Shown here one piece after another: positions 50,610-60,849 of a stretch of 64,000 nucleotides of DNA. Numbering within the stretch: position 1 is the stretch's first letter; each line of letters opens with the position of its first letter. Under the pieces are notes generated by a model. It saw only the letters and a program-made list of their open reading frames with translations. It made no database searches and was not told the DNA's origin. The translations under genes and the position numbers were made by a program. The DNA comes from an uncultured Prevotella sp. (GTDB lineage: Bacteria > Bacteroidota > Bacteroidia > Bacteroidales > Bacteroidaceae). The stretch covers positions 1 through 64,000 of the forward strand of contig OMZV01000005.1 of assembly GCA_900315635.1 (NCBI GenBank), in the 5' to 3' direction.

Positions 50610-53600
50610 GTGAGCTCACATAATAACCGATATATCATTCCGCTGATTGCCGCCATAATTGTCTTGGTGGTAACGGCTTGCTCTACCCAGAAAAACACAT
50701 CGGGCACCCGGTTCTGGCATGCTTTCAATGCCAAATACAACACTTATTTTAATGGCGCACAGGCGTATATAGACGGTTCGCTGGAGAAGGAGAAAGGCAA
50801 CAAGGACAACTTCACGGAGATGATTCCGCTGTATACTGTCGGCAACAAGGCAAGCCGTGATCTCGGCAAGGCAAACTACGACCGTGCCATTGAGAAAGCT
50901 GAGAAAGCTATTGCCCGCCACAGCATAAAGAAGCGTCCGCAATGGACGAAGAACAGAAAGAAGACCGAGCGTGACATCGAGTGGCTTAACCGCCGTGAGT
51001 ACAACCCGTTCCTGTGGAAGGCATGGATGCTTATGGGACGCTCGCAGTTCTACAAAGGTTCGTTCGACGAGGCTGCGGCTACGTTTTCTTACATGAGCCG
51101 GTTGTACAAGACTCAGCCTGCCATATATGGCAAGGCACGCGCGTGGCTCGCCAAATGCTATATTGAGGAAGACTGGCTGTATGATGCCGAGGACGTTATC
51201 CGCAACATGCAGAGGGATTCCATCAACTGGAGGGCGCGGAAGGAATGGGACTATACACTTGCCGATTATTATGTCCACACTAAAGAATTTGAGAAGGCAA
51301 TACCTTATCTCCGTAATGTCATAAAGCACGAGATGCGCCGCAAGCAGAAAGCCCGTGAGTGGTACCTAATGGGACAGATTCAGGCTGCTCTCGGACATAA
51401 GGTCGAAGCTTACAAGGCTTTCAAACATGTTATACGTCAGAACCCGCCGTATGAGCTGGAGTTCAATGCCCGTATTTCCATGACTGAGGTGATGGCAAGC
51501 GGACGCTCGAAGCAGATGATTAGCCGGTTGAAGCGTATGGCACGGTCGGACAATAACAAGGATTATCTCGACCAGGTCTACTATGCTATGGGTAACATTT
51601 ACCTTGCCGACAAGGACACGACTAAAGCCATCTCGGCTTACGAACAGGGCAACAAGAAAGCTACCCGAAGCGGTATTGAAAAGGGCGTGCTGCTATTGCA
51701 TCTTGGTGATTTGTACTGGGCCAAGGAGAAGTTCAGCGATGCCAAGCGGTGTTATGGTGAGGCAATCGGTCTGCTCGACAAAGACCGTGACGACTATGAA
51801 CAGCTGTCGCAACGCTCGAAAGTCCTCGATGAGTTAGTGCCTTACACAGATGCCGTACAGCTGCAGGACTCTCTGCAATATCTGGCTAAGTGTCCTGAGG
51901 CTGAGCGCAATGCAGCCATTGACAGGGTTATAGATGCTCTGAAGAAGAAGGAAAAGGAGGAAAAGCTTGCTCAGGCTGAGCAAGAAGCCGCGCAAAATGA
52001 GGCTGAGAACGGTGGCAATGAAAATAATCTAAGAAATAACAACAGAAAGAATAACACGCAGAATAACAACAACGGGCAGAACAGCACCTGGTACTTCTAT
52101 AACCAAATGGCTATAAACCAAGGTAAGGCAACGTTCCAGCGGTTGTGGGGAAAGCGTGACAATGTAGATAACTGGCAACGATCCAACAAGACCGTTGTCG
52201 GCAATATTGGCAGTAATGCTAATCCGGAAGAGCTGACGGATGAGCAGCGTGACTCTATTTTCAAGGCTGACCAGGCTGAGGACTCACTCAACCAGGTAAT
52301 GGACAGTGCGCAGAACGACCCGCACAAGCGTGAGTATTATCTGGCACAGATTCCATTTACCGAGGAGCAGTTGGCTGAGAGCAATAAGGTATTGGAGGAT
52401 GGATTGCACCATAGTGGTGTCATCTTCAAGGATAAACTGGACAACCTCAACCTATCTGAGAAAGCTCTGAGGCGGTTGGCTGACAACTATCACGACTATA
52501 AGGATATGGATGATGTATTCTATCATCTATACCTATTATATATGCGTAAGGGTGAACCGGACATTGCCGAGAATTACATCGACAGTCTGAAGAACCGTTA
52601 TCCGGAAAGCCAGTGGACGACATTGCTCACAGACCCGAACTTCCAGGAGAACTCGAAATTCGGTGTTCAGATAGAGGACTCGCTGTACGCAGCAACTTAC
52701 GATGCCTTCAAGGCTGACAGATACAATGAAGTGGCGAGCAACGTTAAAGTGTCAGACACCAGATTCCCGATGGGTGCTAACCGTGACAAGTTCTTGTTTA
52801 TCGGTGGACTCAGCAAGCTGAATAATGGCGATGCCGAAGGTTGTCTTGCCGACATGAAGGAGATTGTGGAGAAGTTCCCGCAAAGCCGAATAAGCGAAAT
52901 GGCGGGAATGATAGTCAACGGAGTACATGCTGGGAAGCGGCTGCGCGGTGGCAGGTTCGACCTTGGGGATGTCTGGAGCAGGCGTACCGACGTTCTCAAC
53001 GACAGTGACTCTATACGTAACGTTCAGTTCTCGAAGGACCGTAATGTCGACTTCAAGGTTATGCTGGTATATAGCCCTGACTCTCTCAATGAGAACAAGT
53101 TGCTGTTTGAGATGGCGAAGTTCAACTTTACTCACTTCGTAGTCCGTAATTTCGACATCGAGATTGTCGATGATGCCGGTCTTCACCGCATGCAACTCAG
53201 TGGTTTCCGCAGCTATGACGAGGCTTATCAATATGCCCACGAACTGGCTAGAACGAAGAGTGTAGTCCAACAGATGAACAAGAAGACGAGGGTTATTGTC
53301 ATAAGCGACAAGAACTTACAGATGCTTGGCGTCCAGTTCAGCTACAATGATTACGATAAGTTCTATGAGAAGAATTTTGCTCCGATACAAGTAACCAAGC
53401 GTTACCTGCTCTCTGAGCCTGCCGAAGTCGCAACCCCAAGGGAGCGTGACCTGCAAGAGGAAATTGAGAGTAAGGCTCCTACAATGGAAGACATCAATGC
53501 TCAACAGGCTGAACAGCCCGCTGAGGAGGAGTTCACTATACCTATCGAAGAGCCTAAGGCAAATGCCGACAGCACAAATACTCAGCAGCAACCTGCTGAC

Positions 53601-54272
53601 AACACCCTCACATTGCCTGAGGACAACACCATCACATTGCCTGAGGACAACACCATCACATCGCCGGATGGCAACACCCTCACATCGCCGGATGGCAACA
53701 CTCTCACATTGCCTGAAGAGAACAACTCTCCGGCTGACACAACCACTAATGTTAATCCGGCAGAATCCGTCACCACAACGGCTCCTTCAGAAACTACGAC
53801 GACCACCCCTTCCGAGACTACAACGACGCTCCCAACTGAAGGAACAACAGTTCCTGATAATGGAGCAACCGCCCCTGACGAAACGACTATAACCATCCCT
53901 GATGAGAAGACTACTGTTACCACTGACGAGAATACATTCTCTCTGCCAGAAGACAACACCATAATCTCTCCTCAGCCAGATGCCAACATCAGCGTTTCTC
54001 CTCAGTCCACTGAGCCTAATAAGCCTATTAAGCCTATTAAGCCTATTAAGCCTACTGAGCCCACAATGCCTATTAAGCCTACTGAGCCTACAGTGCCTAC
54101 AGTGCCTATTAAGCCTACTGAGCCTACCCCCGCCCAGCCTCAGCAGCCATCCTCCGACGAGCCCACAATCATCTTCGACGACGATGACACCGGTCTTCCT
54201 CCTGCCAACAACACCCAGCAGCCTACTGATGACAGCATCGAAGACGAGTATTACGACTTGGACGGATTCTAA
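50610..54272 (+). CDS. porW: Type IX secretion TPR lipoprotein PorW/SprE
   Basis: A 1220-residue lipoprotein (VVTAC lipobox, Cys24). The first 950 residues consist of tetratricopeptide repeats (FLWKAWMLMGRSQFYKGSFD, then EAAATFSYM; YAMGNIYLADKDTTKAISAY) with the N-terminal FNAKYNTYFNGAQAY segment of SprE/PorW, a protein needed for type IX secretion and gliding. The C-terminal 230 residues are low complexity: five 8-residue T-x-T-x-P-x-x-N repeats, then Thr-rich stretches and a PIKP/PTEP tail. The start is GTG. porX follows 29 bases downstream, which supports the assignment. Confidence 0.88.
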   Translation: MSSHNNRYIIPLIAAIIVLVVTACSTQKNTSGTRFWHAFNAKYNTYFNGAQAYIDGSLEKEKGNKDNFTEMIPLYTVGNKASRDLGKANYDRAIEKAEKAIARHSIKKRPQWTKNRKKTERDIEWLNRREYNPFLWKAWMLMGRSQFYKGSFDEAAATFSYMSRLYKTQPAIYGKARAWLAKCYIEEDWLYDAEDVIRNMQRDSINWRARKEWDYTLADYYVHTKEFEKAIPYLRNVIKHEMRRKQKAREWYLMGQIQAALGHKVEAYKAFKHVIRQNPPYELEFNARISMTEVMASGRSKQMISRLKRMARSDNNKDYLDQVYYAMGNIYLADKDTTKAISAYEQGNKKATRSGIEKGVLLLHLGDLYWAKEKFSDAKRCYGEAIGLLDKDRDDYEQLSQRSKVLDELVPYTDAVQLQDSLQYLAKCPEAERNAAIDRVIDALKKKEKEEKLAQAEQEAAQNEAENGGNENNLRNNNRKNNTQNNNNGQNSTWYFYNQMAINQGKATFQRLWGKRDNVDNWQRSNKTVVGNIGSNANPEELTDEQRDSIFKADQAEDSLNQVMDSAQNDPHKREYYLAQIPFTEEQLAESNKVLEDGLHHSGVIFKDKLDNLNLSEKALRRLADNYHDYKDMDDVFYHLYLLYMRKGEPDIAENYIDSLKNRYPESQWTTLLTDPNFQENSKFGVQIEDSLYAATYDAFKADRYNEVASNVKVSDTRFPMGANRDKFLFIGGLSKLNNGDAEGCLADMKEIVEKFPQSRISEMAGMIVNGVHAGKRLRGGRFDLGDVWSRRTDVLNDSDSIRNVQFSKDRNVDFKVMLVYSPDSLNENKLLFEMAKFNFTHFVVRNFDIEIVDDAGLHRMQLSGFRSYDEAYQYAHELARTKSVVQQMNKKTRVIVISDKNLQMLGVQFSYNDYDKFYEKNFAPIQVTKRYLLSEPAEVATPRERDLQEEIESKAPTMEDINAQQAEQPAEEEFTIPIEEPKANADSTNTQQQPADNTLTLPEDNTITLPEDNTITSPDGNTLTSPDGNTLTLPEENNSPADTTTNVNPAESVTTTAPSETTTTTPSETTTTLPTEGTTVPDNGATAPDETTITIPDEKTTVTTDENTFSLPEDNTIISPQPDANISVSPQSTEPNKPIKPIKPIKPTEPTMPIKPTEPTVPTVPIKPTEPTPAQPQQPSSDEPTIIFDDDDTGLPPANNTQQPTDDSIEDEYYDLDGF
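53601..53720 (+). repeat. Five 24-bp units inside porW
   Basis: AACACCCTCACATTGCCTGA-type units encoding NT(L/I)T(L/S)P(E/D)(D/G/E), five exact-length copies in frame in the low-complexity tail. Confidence 0.9.
54015..54122 (+). repeat. Twelve 9-bp units inside porW (PIK/PTE tail)
   Basis: Twelve contiguous 9-base units, CCTATTAAG with CCTACTGAG and CCTACAGTG variants, encode PIK, PTE and PTV triplets. The same unit length and number recur in the gap at 56294. Confidence 0.9.
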
Positions 54273-54301
54273 TACAAAAGAAATAATGAAAGGAACAATA
54301 T

Positions 54302-55855
54302 ATGAGCAATGGATTATTACTTTGGGTTGACGACGAGATAGAACTTCTCAAGGCACACATCATCTTCCTTGAGAAGAAAGGCTATGAAGTCGTAACCGTC
54401 AGCAACGGTCCCGACGCCATAGACCAATGCCGCCAACAGACATTCGACCTCGTTCTGCTCGATGAGCAGATGCCCGGTTTGTCAGGACTGGAAACTCTAC
54501 AGCAGATAAAGGAGATTCAGCCTGCCACGCCGGTCGTCATGGTTACGAAGAGCGAGGAAGAGAATATCATGGATCAAGCTATTGGTTCGAAAATTGCCGA
54601 TTATCTGATTAAACCTGTAAACCCCAACCAGATATTGCTGACTCTGAAGAAGAATATCCACCGGCGAGAGATAGTCACCGAAGTTACTCAGTCTAGTTAT
54701 CAACAGCAATACCAGCAGATTGCTATGCAGATAAACGACTGCCGTACATTCGATGACTGGAAGGAAGTATACAAGAAACTTGTTCGTTGGGAACTTGAAT
54801 TATCTATTGCAGATAGCAGCATGACCGAGATGCTTAAAATGCAAAAGGAAGAAGCAAACAACGGCTTCGGTAAGTTCATAGCCAAGCATTACCTTGATTG
54901 GATAGAGAATAAGACCGACGACCGTCCTCTAATTTCTCCGGAGATATTCAAGACTAAGATTTTCCCAGCCATTGACCAAGGCAAGAAGGTATTCCTTATT
55001 GTAATAGATAATTTCCGTTATGACCAGTGGCGTGTTCTTTCCCAAGAGATCGGAGATATGTATGACATCGATGAGGATTTGTACATGTCAATTCTTCCGA
55101 CAGCAACGCAATATGCCCGCAACGCTATATTCAGTGGATTGATGCCGTTACAGATTTCTAAAATGTTCCCTGACCTTTGGGTTGACGAAGATGAGGAAGA
55201 AGGCAAGAACCTCAATGAGGGACCATTAATACAAACTCAGATAGAGCGTTACCGCCGTCATGACAAGTTCTCTTATCACAAGATAAACGATTCAGCGGCT
55301 GCCGACAAACTTCTAAAGGAATTCAATAACTTACACCAGAATGACTTGAATGTGGTCGTCATCAACTTTATCGATATGCTTTCGCATGCCCGCACAGAAA
55401 TGAAGATGGTGCGCGAACTTGCCAACAACGAAAGCGCTTACCGAAGCATAACGCTGAGTTGGTTCCGCCATTCTGTTCTTTCAGAGTTGTTCAGGCTACT
55501 GGCACAAACTGATTATGAGGTTATCATAACCACCGACCATGGTTCTATCCGTGCCACCAAGCCTCTGAAGATAATAGGCGATCGCAACACGAACACGAAC
55601 TTAAGATATAAATTAGGAAAGAATCTGAGCTACAACTCCAAGGAAGTGTTTGCCATACACAATCCGGCAAAGGCGCAGTTGCCATCGCCTAATCTATCGA
55701 CAAGCTACGTGTTTGCCATGGGGGATTCTTTCTTCGCCTATCCGAACAACTACAATTATTATGTAAGCTATTATAAAGACACGTTCCAGCATGGAGGTAT
55801 CTCAATGGAGGAGATGATAATTCCTCTGATAACAATGACTGGACGAAAAAGATAA
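54302..55855 (+). CDS. porX: PorX response regulator with a PglZ domain
   Basis: A 517-residue two-component response regulator that controls type IX secretion. The receiver domain (1-120) has the acidic pair Asp10/Asp11, phospho-acceptor Asp54 (LVLLDEQMPG) and Lys105 (YLIKPV). The remainder is a PglZ-type alkaline-phosphatase-superfamily domain (VFLIVIDNFRYDQWR, LYMSILPTATQYARNA, VIITTDHGSIRA), which in characterised PorX hydrolyses cyclic oligonucleotides and needs zinc. There is no DNA-binding domain. Partners are the histidine kinase PorY (not in the window) and the T9SS. It lies next to porW; tsaE starts 8 bases after its stop. Confidence 0.95.
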   Translation: MSNGLLLWVDDEIELLKAHIIFLEKKGYEVVTVSNGPDAIDQCRQQTFDLVLLDEQMPGLSGLETLQQIKEIQPATPVVMVTKSEEENIMDQAIGSKIADYLIKPVNPNQILLTLKKNIHRREIVTEVTQSSYQQQYQQIAMQINDCRTFDDWKEVYKKLVRWELELSIADSSMTEMLKMQKEEANNGFGKFIAKHYLDWIENKTDDRPLISPEIFKTKIFPAIDQGKKVFLIVIDNFRYDQWRVLSQEIGDMYDIDEDLYMSILPTATQYARNAIFSGLMPLQISKMFPDLWVDEDEEEGKNLNEGPLIQTQIERYRRHDKFSYHKINDSAAADKLLKEFNNLHQNDLNVVVINFIDMLSHARTEMKMVRELANNESAYRSITLSWFRHSVLSELFRLLAQTDYEVIITTDHGSIRATKPLKIIGDRNTNTNLRYKLGKNLSYNSKEVFAIHNPAKAQLPSPNLSTSYVFAMGDSFFAYPNNYNYYVSYYKDTFQHGGISMEEMIIPLITMTGRKR

Positions 55856-55863
55856 AAGGAATT

Positions 55864-56274
55864 ATGAAGATAGAGATAAAAGACCTCGACCACATTAACG
55901 AGGCAGCAAAAGAATTTATTAAGAATATGGGCAAAGGCAATGTCTTTGCCTTCTATGGAAAAATGGGAGCCGGAAAGACAACTTTCATAAAGGCTGTCTG
56001 TGAAGAACTCGGTGTTGAAGATGTCATCACATCACCAACATTCGCCATAGTCAATGAATACACTGATGGACAAGGCAACCCTATTTACCATTTCGATTTC
56101 TACCGCATCAAGAAACTTGATGAGGTATTCGATATGGGCTATGAAGACTATATTGACAGCGGACACCTCTGCCTGATGGAATGGCCAGAACTCATTGAGG
56201 ATATTCTCCCTGATGATGCAACAAAGGTCACCATCAAAGTTAACGAGGATGGCTCCAGAACGCTTGAGTTCTAA
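55864..56274 (+). CDS. tsaE: tRNA threonylcarbamoyladenosine biosynthesis ATPase TsaE
   Basis: A 136-residue P-loop ATPase of the TsaBDE complex making t6A37 in ANN-decoding tRNAs. Walker A is YGKMGAGKTTFIKA (about 31-44); switch motif TSPTFAIVNEY and the DFYRI and LMEWPELIEDILP segments are typical. It lies 8 bases after porX. The 3' flank is a 9-bp repeat array. Confidence 0.94.
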   Translation: MKIEIKDLDHINEAAKEFIKNMGKGNVFAFYGKMGAGKTTFIKAVCEELGVEDVITSPTFAIVNEYTDGQGNPIYHFDFYRIKKLDEVFDMGYEDYIDSGHLCLMEWPELIEDILPDDATKVTIKVNEDGSRTLEF

Positions 56275-56293
56275 GAGAGAATTAATTAATAGG

Positions 56294-56401
56294 CATATTA
56301 AGCATATTAGGCACATTAAGCATATTAGGCATATTAAGCATATTAGGCATATTAAGCATATTAGGCACATTATGCCTATTATGCCTATTGTGCCTAATAT
56401 G
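56294..56401. repeat. Intergenic array of twelve 9-bp units with an inverted end
   Basis: CATATTAAG and CATATTAGG units, nine in one sense, then CCTATTATG, CCTATTGTG, CCTAATATG. AGCATATTAGGCACA at the end of the first part is an exact complement of TGTGCCTAATATGCT, so a 15-bp hairpin can form. It fills the gap between convergent tsaE and trxA and probably serves as their shared terminator. Confidence 0.9.
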
Positions 56402-56425
56402 CTCAATAAACCAATTAAACTTTAA

Positions 56426-56740
56426 TTACAGCAGAGCCTTGAACTTCTCATCAAGAACATTCTTTGGAGCTGCGCCGACAAACTTGTCGACAAGCTCACC
56501 GTTCTTGAAGAACAGGATTGTAGGAATACTGCGGATACCAAACTGAACAGGTATGTCGTCATTCTCATCGACATTGCACTTTCCTACGGTAATCTTTCCA
56601 TCGTAGTCCTTAGCTAACTCTGATATAATAGGGCTTACCATACGGCAAGGACCGCACCATGTAGCCCAGAAGTCTACAACCAACGGCTGCTCACCATTCT
56701 TGTAACTCTCGAAATTCTGACTTGTAATTTCTACTTCCAT
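56426..56740 (-). CDS. trxA: Thioredoxin
   Basis: A 104-residue thioredoxin with the active site WATWCGPCR (Cys29, Cys32), the cis-Pro segment GIRSIPTILFFKNGE and the C-terminal VGAAPKNVLDEKF. No signal peptide, so cytoplasmic. Length is standard. Convergent to tsaE; the upstream gap holds an 88-bp tandem duplication. Confidence 0.97.
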   Translation of the reverse strand: MEVEITSQNFESYKNGEQPLVVDFWATWCGPCRMVSPIISELAKDYDGKITVGKCNVDENDDIPVQFGIRSIPTILFFKNGELVDKFVGAAPKNVLDEKFKALL

Positions 56741-56781
56741 TTTCTAACTCGCTTTCTTTTTATTTTATTGATTATACTGTT

Positions 56782-56960
56782 ATTATTGAATGAATTACCT
56801 ATGTTATTATGAATAAACAAACACCGTGCCAATTTGCTCATAATCCATTGTTCACATTGTCCATCATTCATTATTGAATGAATTACCTATGTTATTATGA
56901 ATAAACAAACACCGTGCCAATTTGCTCATAATCCATTGTTCACATTGTCCATCATTCATT
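56782..56960. repeat. 88-bp tandem duplication
   Basis: ATTATTGAATGAATTACCTA... ending CACATTGTCCATCATTC is present twice head to tail with no differences that I can see. It fills most of the gap between trxA and dnaE. There is no open frame of note. Confidence 0.92.
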
Positions 56961-57000
56961 CTCCAAACATCATTCAACACTCAACATTCAACACTCAACA

Positions 57001-60000
57001 TTAATTAATCTTGTACTCCATTGCATCGTTTGCCTTAAGGTAATTGATGAGCTTCTTATCAACGTTGACTGACTTTTTGGCACTGTGCAGAAGAACGTCA
57101 CCGTCTTCGCTACGCAACCTGAAGTATAGTTGAGTACTACCCGGACTTTCATTAACAACCTCAGTTAAGTCGTTAACCATTGTCGACTCCAACTTCTTGG
57201 TGTCAATCGTTATTGTAAGTTTCTCAAGGCGCTTTGACTTAACGTCATAGAGCTGTTCAACATTCTGAATATTGATGTTGTAGATATTAGAATCGCGGAA
57301 CCGAGGAACACATTTGGCAGTGATGAAGACAGAATAATCTTTCTTCAACATACCATTCCAACGAGCCCAATCGTTGCCGAAGATTCCAATTTCACCTGAC
57401 GAATCAAAGTCCTCTATGGTCACAAATCCAAACGGTTTACCTGTCTTTTGAGAGAAACGCTCGGTAACATTAGTCACTATTCCACCGAAAGTCAGTTCCT
57501 CACGCTTTGCTAATTCTTCCTTGTCAGCATCACGTCCAATTTCCTTACAATGTGTATTACACATATTCTCCAGAATTATCCTATATTCATCAAGTGGATG
57601 TGCCGACAAATAAATACCGACCAAGTTGCGCTCTTTATTGAGTTTCTCTATCACCGGCCACTTCTCAGCCTTAGGTGGAACAGGATGCTTTATCTCAACA
57701 TCCTCGCCTCCGAAGAGTGAATTCATCTGTTCCTGTTTCTCATGCTGGAACTCCTGACCATAGTGAACAAGGGTATCAAGGAAGTTGCCGCCCTTGCCAT
57801 TGTCACCGAAATACTGTTCACGCTGGAGCCCAAGACTATCGAATCCGCCACTATAAGCCAGACTTTCGAATGCCTTACGATTAACACGAGAATAGTCAAT
57901 TCGCTCGGCAAAATCATAAATGTCCTCATAAGGACCGTTCTTCTCGCGCTCATCTACTATAGCCTCAGCTGCGGCTCCACCCATACCGGATATAGCCGAC
58001 ATTCCAAAGCGAATCTCGCCTTTCTTATTTACGGCGAAAGAACTGCGGCTCTCATTGACATCAGGACCGAGAGTGGCTATTCCCATTGACTTACATTCTT
58101 CCATGAGCTTCGATATTTCAGACTTCTGGTCGAAACGTCGAGTCATCAGTGCAGCCATATACTCAGCTGGATAATGAGCCTTTAAGTAAGCAGTCTGGTA
58201 GGCAACCCAAGAATAACAAGTTGCATGAGACTTATTGAACGCATAACTGGCAAACTTCTCCCAGTCGCTCCATATCTTCTCAAGCACCTTAGGGTCATGA
58301 CCATTCTCTGCTCCCTGCTTCAGGAACTTTGGCTTCATGGCATCGACAATAGCCTTTTTCTTCTTACCCATTGCCTTACGGAGAGCATCGCTCTCACCAC
58401 GGGTGAAGTTGGCTAACTGACGGCTGAGAAGCATCACCTGCTCCTGATAAACAGTAATACCATAAGTATCCTTGAGGTATTTTTCCATACAAGGAATATC
58501 ATAGGTAATAGGCTCCTTACCATTCTTACGTGCAATGAAAGACGGAATATAATCCATTGGTCCCGGACGATAGAGAGCATTCATTGCTATAAGGTCTTCG
58601 AAGACAGTCGGCTTCAGTTCACGAAGATACTTCTGCATGCCAGCCGACTCAAACTGGAATGTTCCTATAGTTCTGCCTTCCTGATAAAGCTTATATGTTT
58701 TCTCATCATCAATAGGAATATTATCGAGGTCTATCACCTTTCCGGTAGTCTCCTTGATAACCTTCACAGCCTCTTTCAACTCCGACAGAGTCTTCAGTCC
58801 TAGGAAGTCCATCTTGATAAGTCCCGTCGACTCAATAACATGACCGTCATACTGAGTCACATTACACTTCATACCGGGGAAATCAGGGTCATCAGCAGTA
58901 CTTACAGGAACCCAGTCGCTTATCGGGTCACGGCAGATGATGAATCCACAAGCATGGATACCGGTTCCACGGATAGTTCCTTCAAGCATCTTGGCATACT
59001 TGATTGTGTTGCTCTCTCGGGAATCCACACTTACCTCAGCATCCTGAAGGGCTGGTGTACACTTAATTGCATTGGCAAGATTCATCTTCATGCCATCAGG
59101 CAGACGGTCAGGAATAGCCTTACACAGTGCGTTCGAAATATCAAGAGGAAGACCTTCGACACGCGCCACATCCTTGATGGAGTTCTTTGTTGCCATCGTT
59201 GAATATGTAATAATATGTGCACAGTTGTCCCAACCATACTTATCCATCACCCAACGGAGCACCTTTCCACGTCCATCATCATCGAAGTCGGTATCAATAT
59301 CAGGCAAGTTCACACGGTCAGGATTCAGGAAACGCTCAAACAGCAAGTCATATTTCAGAGGGTCGATCTTCGTAATACCCAAGCAATAAGCCACTACTGA
59401 ACCGGCAGCAGAACCACGTCCTGGTCCCACCATCACACCTAGTTCGTTACGGGCAGCATTGATGAAGTCCTGCACAATAAGGAAGTAACCAGGGAATCCC
59501 ATCGTCTTCATGACATGAAGCTCGAACTTTACATGCTCTTTTACATTATCGGGAAGTGGATCACCATATCGTTTCTTTGCTCCAGCGTAAGCCAAATGGC
59601 TAAGATATTCAGCCTCGAACTTAATTCGATAGACCTTATCCCAACCGCCGAGAGCCTCTATTTTCTTCATGCCTTCTTCCTCAGGCAGAGTGTTTTCCCC
59701 ATTCTCATCGGAAGTGAATTCCTTCAGGAGATCCTCTTTGGTATACTTCTTTCGTATATCATCTTCCGTACCGAACGACTCAGGAATCGGGAAGAACGGC
59801 ATAATTGGTCCATGATCAATACTATAGAATTCAACCTTATTGAGCACTTCAACAGTATTTGAAAGAGCTTCAGGAACATCCGAGAATATCTCGTTCATCT
59901 CCTCACGCGTCTTAAACCACTCCTGCTTTGAGTACCGCATACGGTTAGGATCATCCAAATCCTTACCCGTAGCAAGGCAAAGAAGATGGTCGTGCGCCTC

Positions 60001-60711
60001 AGCTGTTTCCTTATCCTCAAAGTGGCAGTCGTTGGTACATACCAACTTAATACCATATTCCTTTGCAAACTCAATGAGTACCTTATTGGCCTTCTGCTGC
60101 AAAGGGAATGTTTCACGATTGGCAATAATATTAGGATCTTTTACCTCATGTCGCTGAAGCTCAAGATAATAATCGTCACCAAACAGATTATGATACCACT
60201 GACACGCCTCACGGGCACCATCAATATCACCTTTAATAATCTTTGAAGGCACTTCTCCGGCAATACAAGCCGAACAAACTATAAGTCCCTCATGATACTT
60301 CTCCAACTCCGAGCGGTCGGTACGAGGCTTATAGTAATATCCCTTCACCCATGCATGGCTAACGAGCTTGATAAGATTCTTATAGCCCTTATAGTTCTTC
60401 GCAAGCACAATAAGGTGGTAGCCACCATTATCTCCATGCTCCTTAACCTTGTCGAGCATGCTATGATGGGCAACATACATCTCACATCCATAAATAGGTT
60501 TGAACGGCTCAAGTCCCTCTTTCTTTCTGTCCTTATTAACTTTGGCACAATAATCAGCGAATTCCTTTATACCGAACATGACACCATGGTCGGTAATAGC
60601 CATTCCCTTCATGCCGTTCTTGATAGCTTTGTCGACAAGATGAGGCACCTTCGACTGACCATCCAGTATAGAATAATGTGTATGACAATGCAGATGTACG
60701 AAGTCTTCCAT
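57001..60711 (-). CDS. dnaE: DNA polymerase III alpha subunit
   Basis: A 1236-residue replicative polymerase of the DnaE1 type. The N-terminal PHP domain starts [15 protein letters not shown]. The polymerase core carries [11 protein letters not shown] and [16 protein letters not shown] (catalytic aspartates) and [20 protein letters not shown]. The C-terminal part has an HhH region and an OB fold ([20 protein letters not shown]). The length is normal. The gene is alone and divergent from psd. Confidence 0.97.
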   Translation of the reverse strand: MEDFVHLHCHTHYSILDGQSKVPHLVDKAIKNGMKGMAITDHGVMFGIKEFADYCAKVNKDRKKEGLEPFKPIYGCEMYVAHHSMLDKVKEHGDNGGYHLIVLAKNYKGYKNLIKLVSHAWVKGYYYKPRTDRSELEKYHEGLIVCSACIAGEVPSKIIKGDIDGAREACQWYHNLFGDDYYLELQRHEVKDPNIIANRETFPLQQKANKVLIEFAKEYGIKLVCTNDCHFEDKETAEAHDHLLCLATGKDLDDPNRMRYSKQEWFKTREEMNEIFSDVPEALSNTVEVLNKVEFYSIDHGPIMPFFPIPESFGTEDDIRKKYTKEDLLKEFTSDENGENTLPEEEGMKKIEALGGWDKVYRIKFEAEYLSHLAYAGAKKRYGDPLPDNVKEHVKFELHVMKTMGFPGYFLIVQDFINAARNELGVMVGPGRGSAAGSVVAYCLGITKIDPLKYDLLFERFLNPDRVNLPDIDTDFDDDGRGKVLRWVMDKYGWDNCAHIITYSTMATKNSIKDVARVEGLPLDISNALCKAIPDRLPDGMKMNLANAIKCTPALQDAEVSVDSRESNTIKYAKMLEGTIRGTGIHACGFIICRDPISDWVPVSTADDPDFPGMKCNVTQYDGHVIESTGLIKMDFLGLKTLSELKEAVKVIKETTGKVIDLDNIPIDDEKTYKLYQEGRTIGTFQFESAGMQKYLRELKPTVFEDLIAMNALYRPGPMDYIPSFIARKNGKEPITYDIPCMEKYLKDTYGITVYQEQVMLLSRQLANFTRGESDALRKAMGKKKKAIVDAMKPKFLKQGAENGHDPKVLEKIWSDWEKFASYAFNKSHATCYSWVAYQTAYLKAHYPAEYMAALMTRRFDQKSEISKLMEECKSMGIATLGPDVNESRSSFAVNKKGEIRFGMSAISGMGGAAAEAIVDEREKNGPYEDIYDFAERIDYSRVNRKAFESLAYSGGFDSLGLQREQYFGDNGKGGNFLDTLVHYGQEFQHEKQEQMNSLFGGEDVEIKHPVPPKAEKWPVIEKLNKERNLVGIYLSAHPLDEYRIILENMCNTHCKEIGRDADKEELAKREELTFGGIVTNVTERFSQKTGKPFGFVTIEDFDSSGEIGIFGNDWARWNGMLKKDYSVFITAKCVPRFRDSNIYNINIQNVEQLYDVKSKRLEKLTITIDTKKLESTMVNDLTEVVNESPGSTQLYFRLRSEDGDVLLHSAKKSVNVDKKLINYLKANDAMEYKIN

Positions 60712-60777
60712 AAATTTGATTTTGGGAGTGCTAAGTTACTGCAAATTCCCGACACAGCCAAAAGAAAGAATCAAAAA

Positions 60778-60810
60778 TTTGCAAACCCGTCAAAAAATCA
60801 GTACCTTTGC
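60778..60810 (+). promoter_or_regulatory. Promoter of psd-pssA
   Basis: TTTG (60778-60781) and TACCTTTGC (60802-60810), spacing 20, 40 bases before the psd start codon. Confidence 0.75.
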
Positions 60811-60849
60811 ATTTTGAAACAACCCCGCAAACAAGACATAGAATCAATC

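Noticed and set aside
53582-53962. Minus-strand frame rich in Val/Ser opposite porW
   Set aside because: It is the complement of the low-complexity porW tail.
56032-56425. Open frames with HIKHIR and CLICLI repeats on both strands
   Set aside because: They arise from the 9-bp repeat array and the complement of tsaE; no start context or homology.
60292-60849. N-terminal extension of psd back to 60292
   Set aside because: This part is the complement of dnaE; the promoter at 60778-60810 and the ATG at 60850 define the gene.
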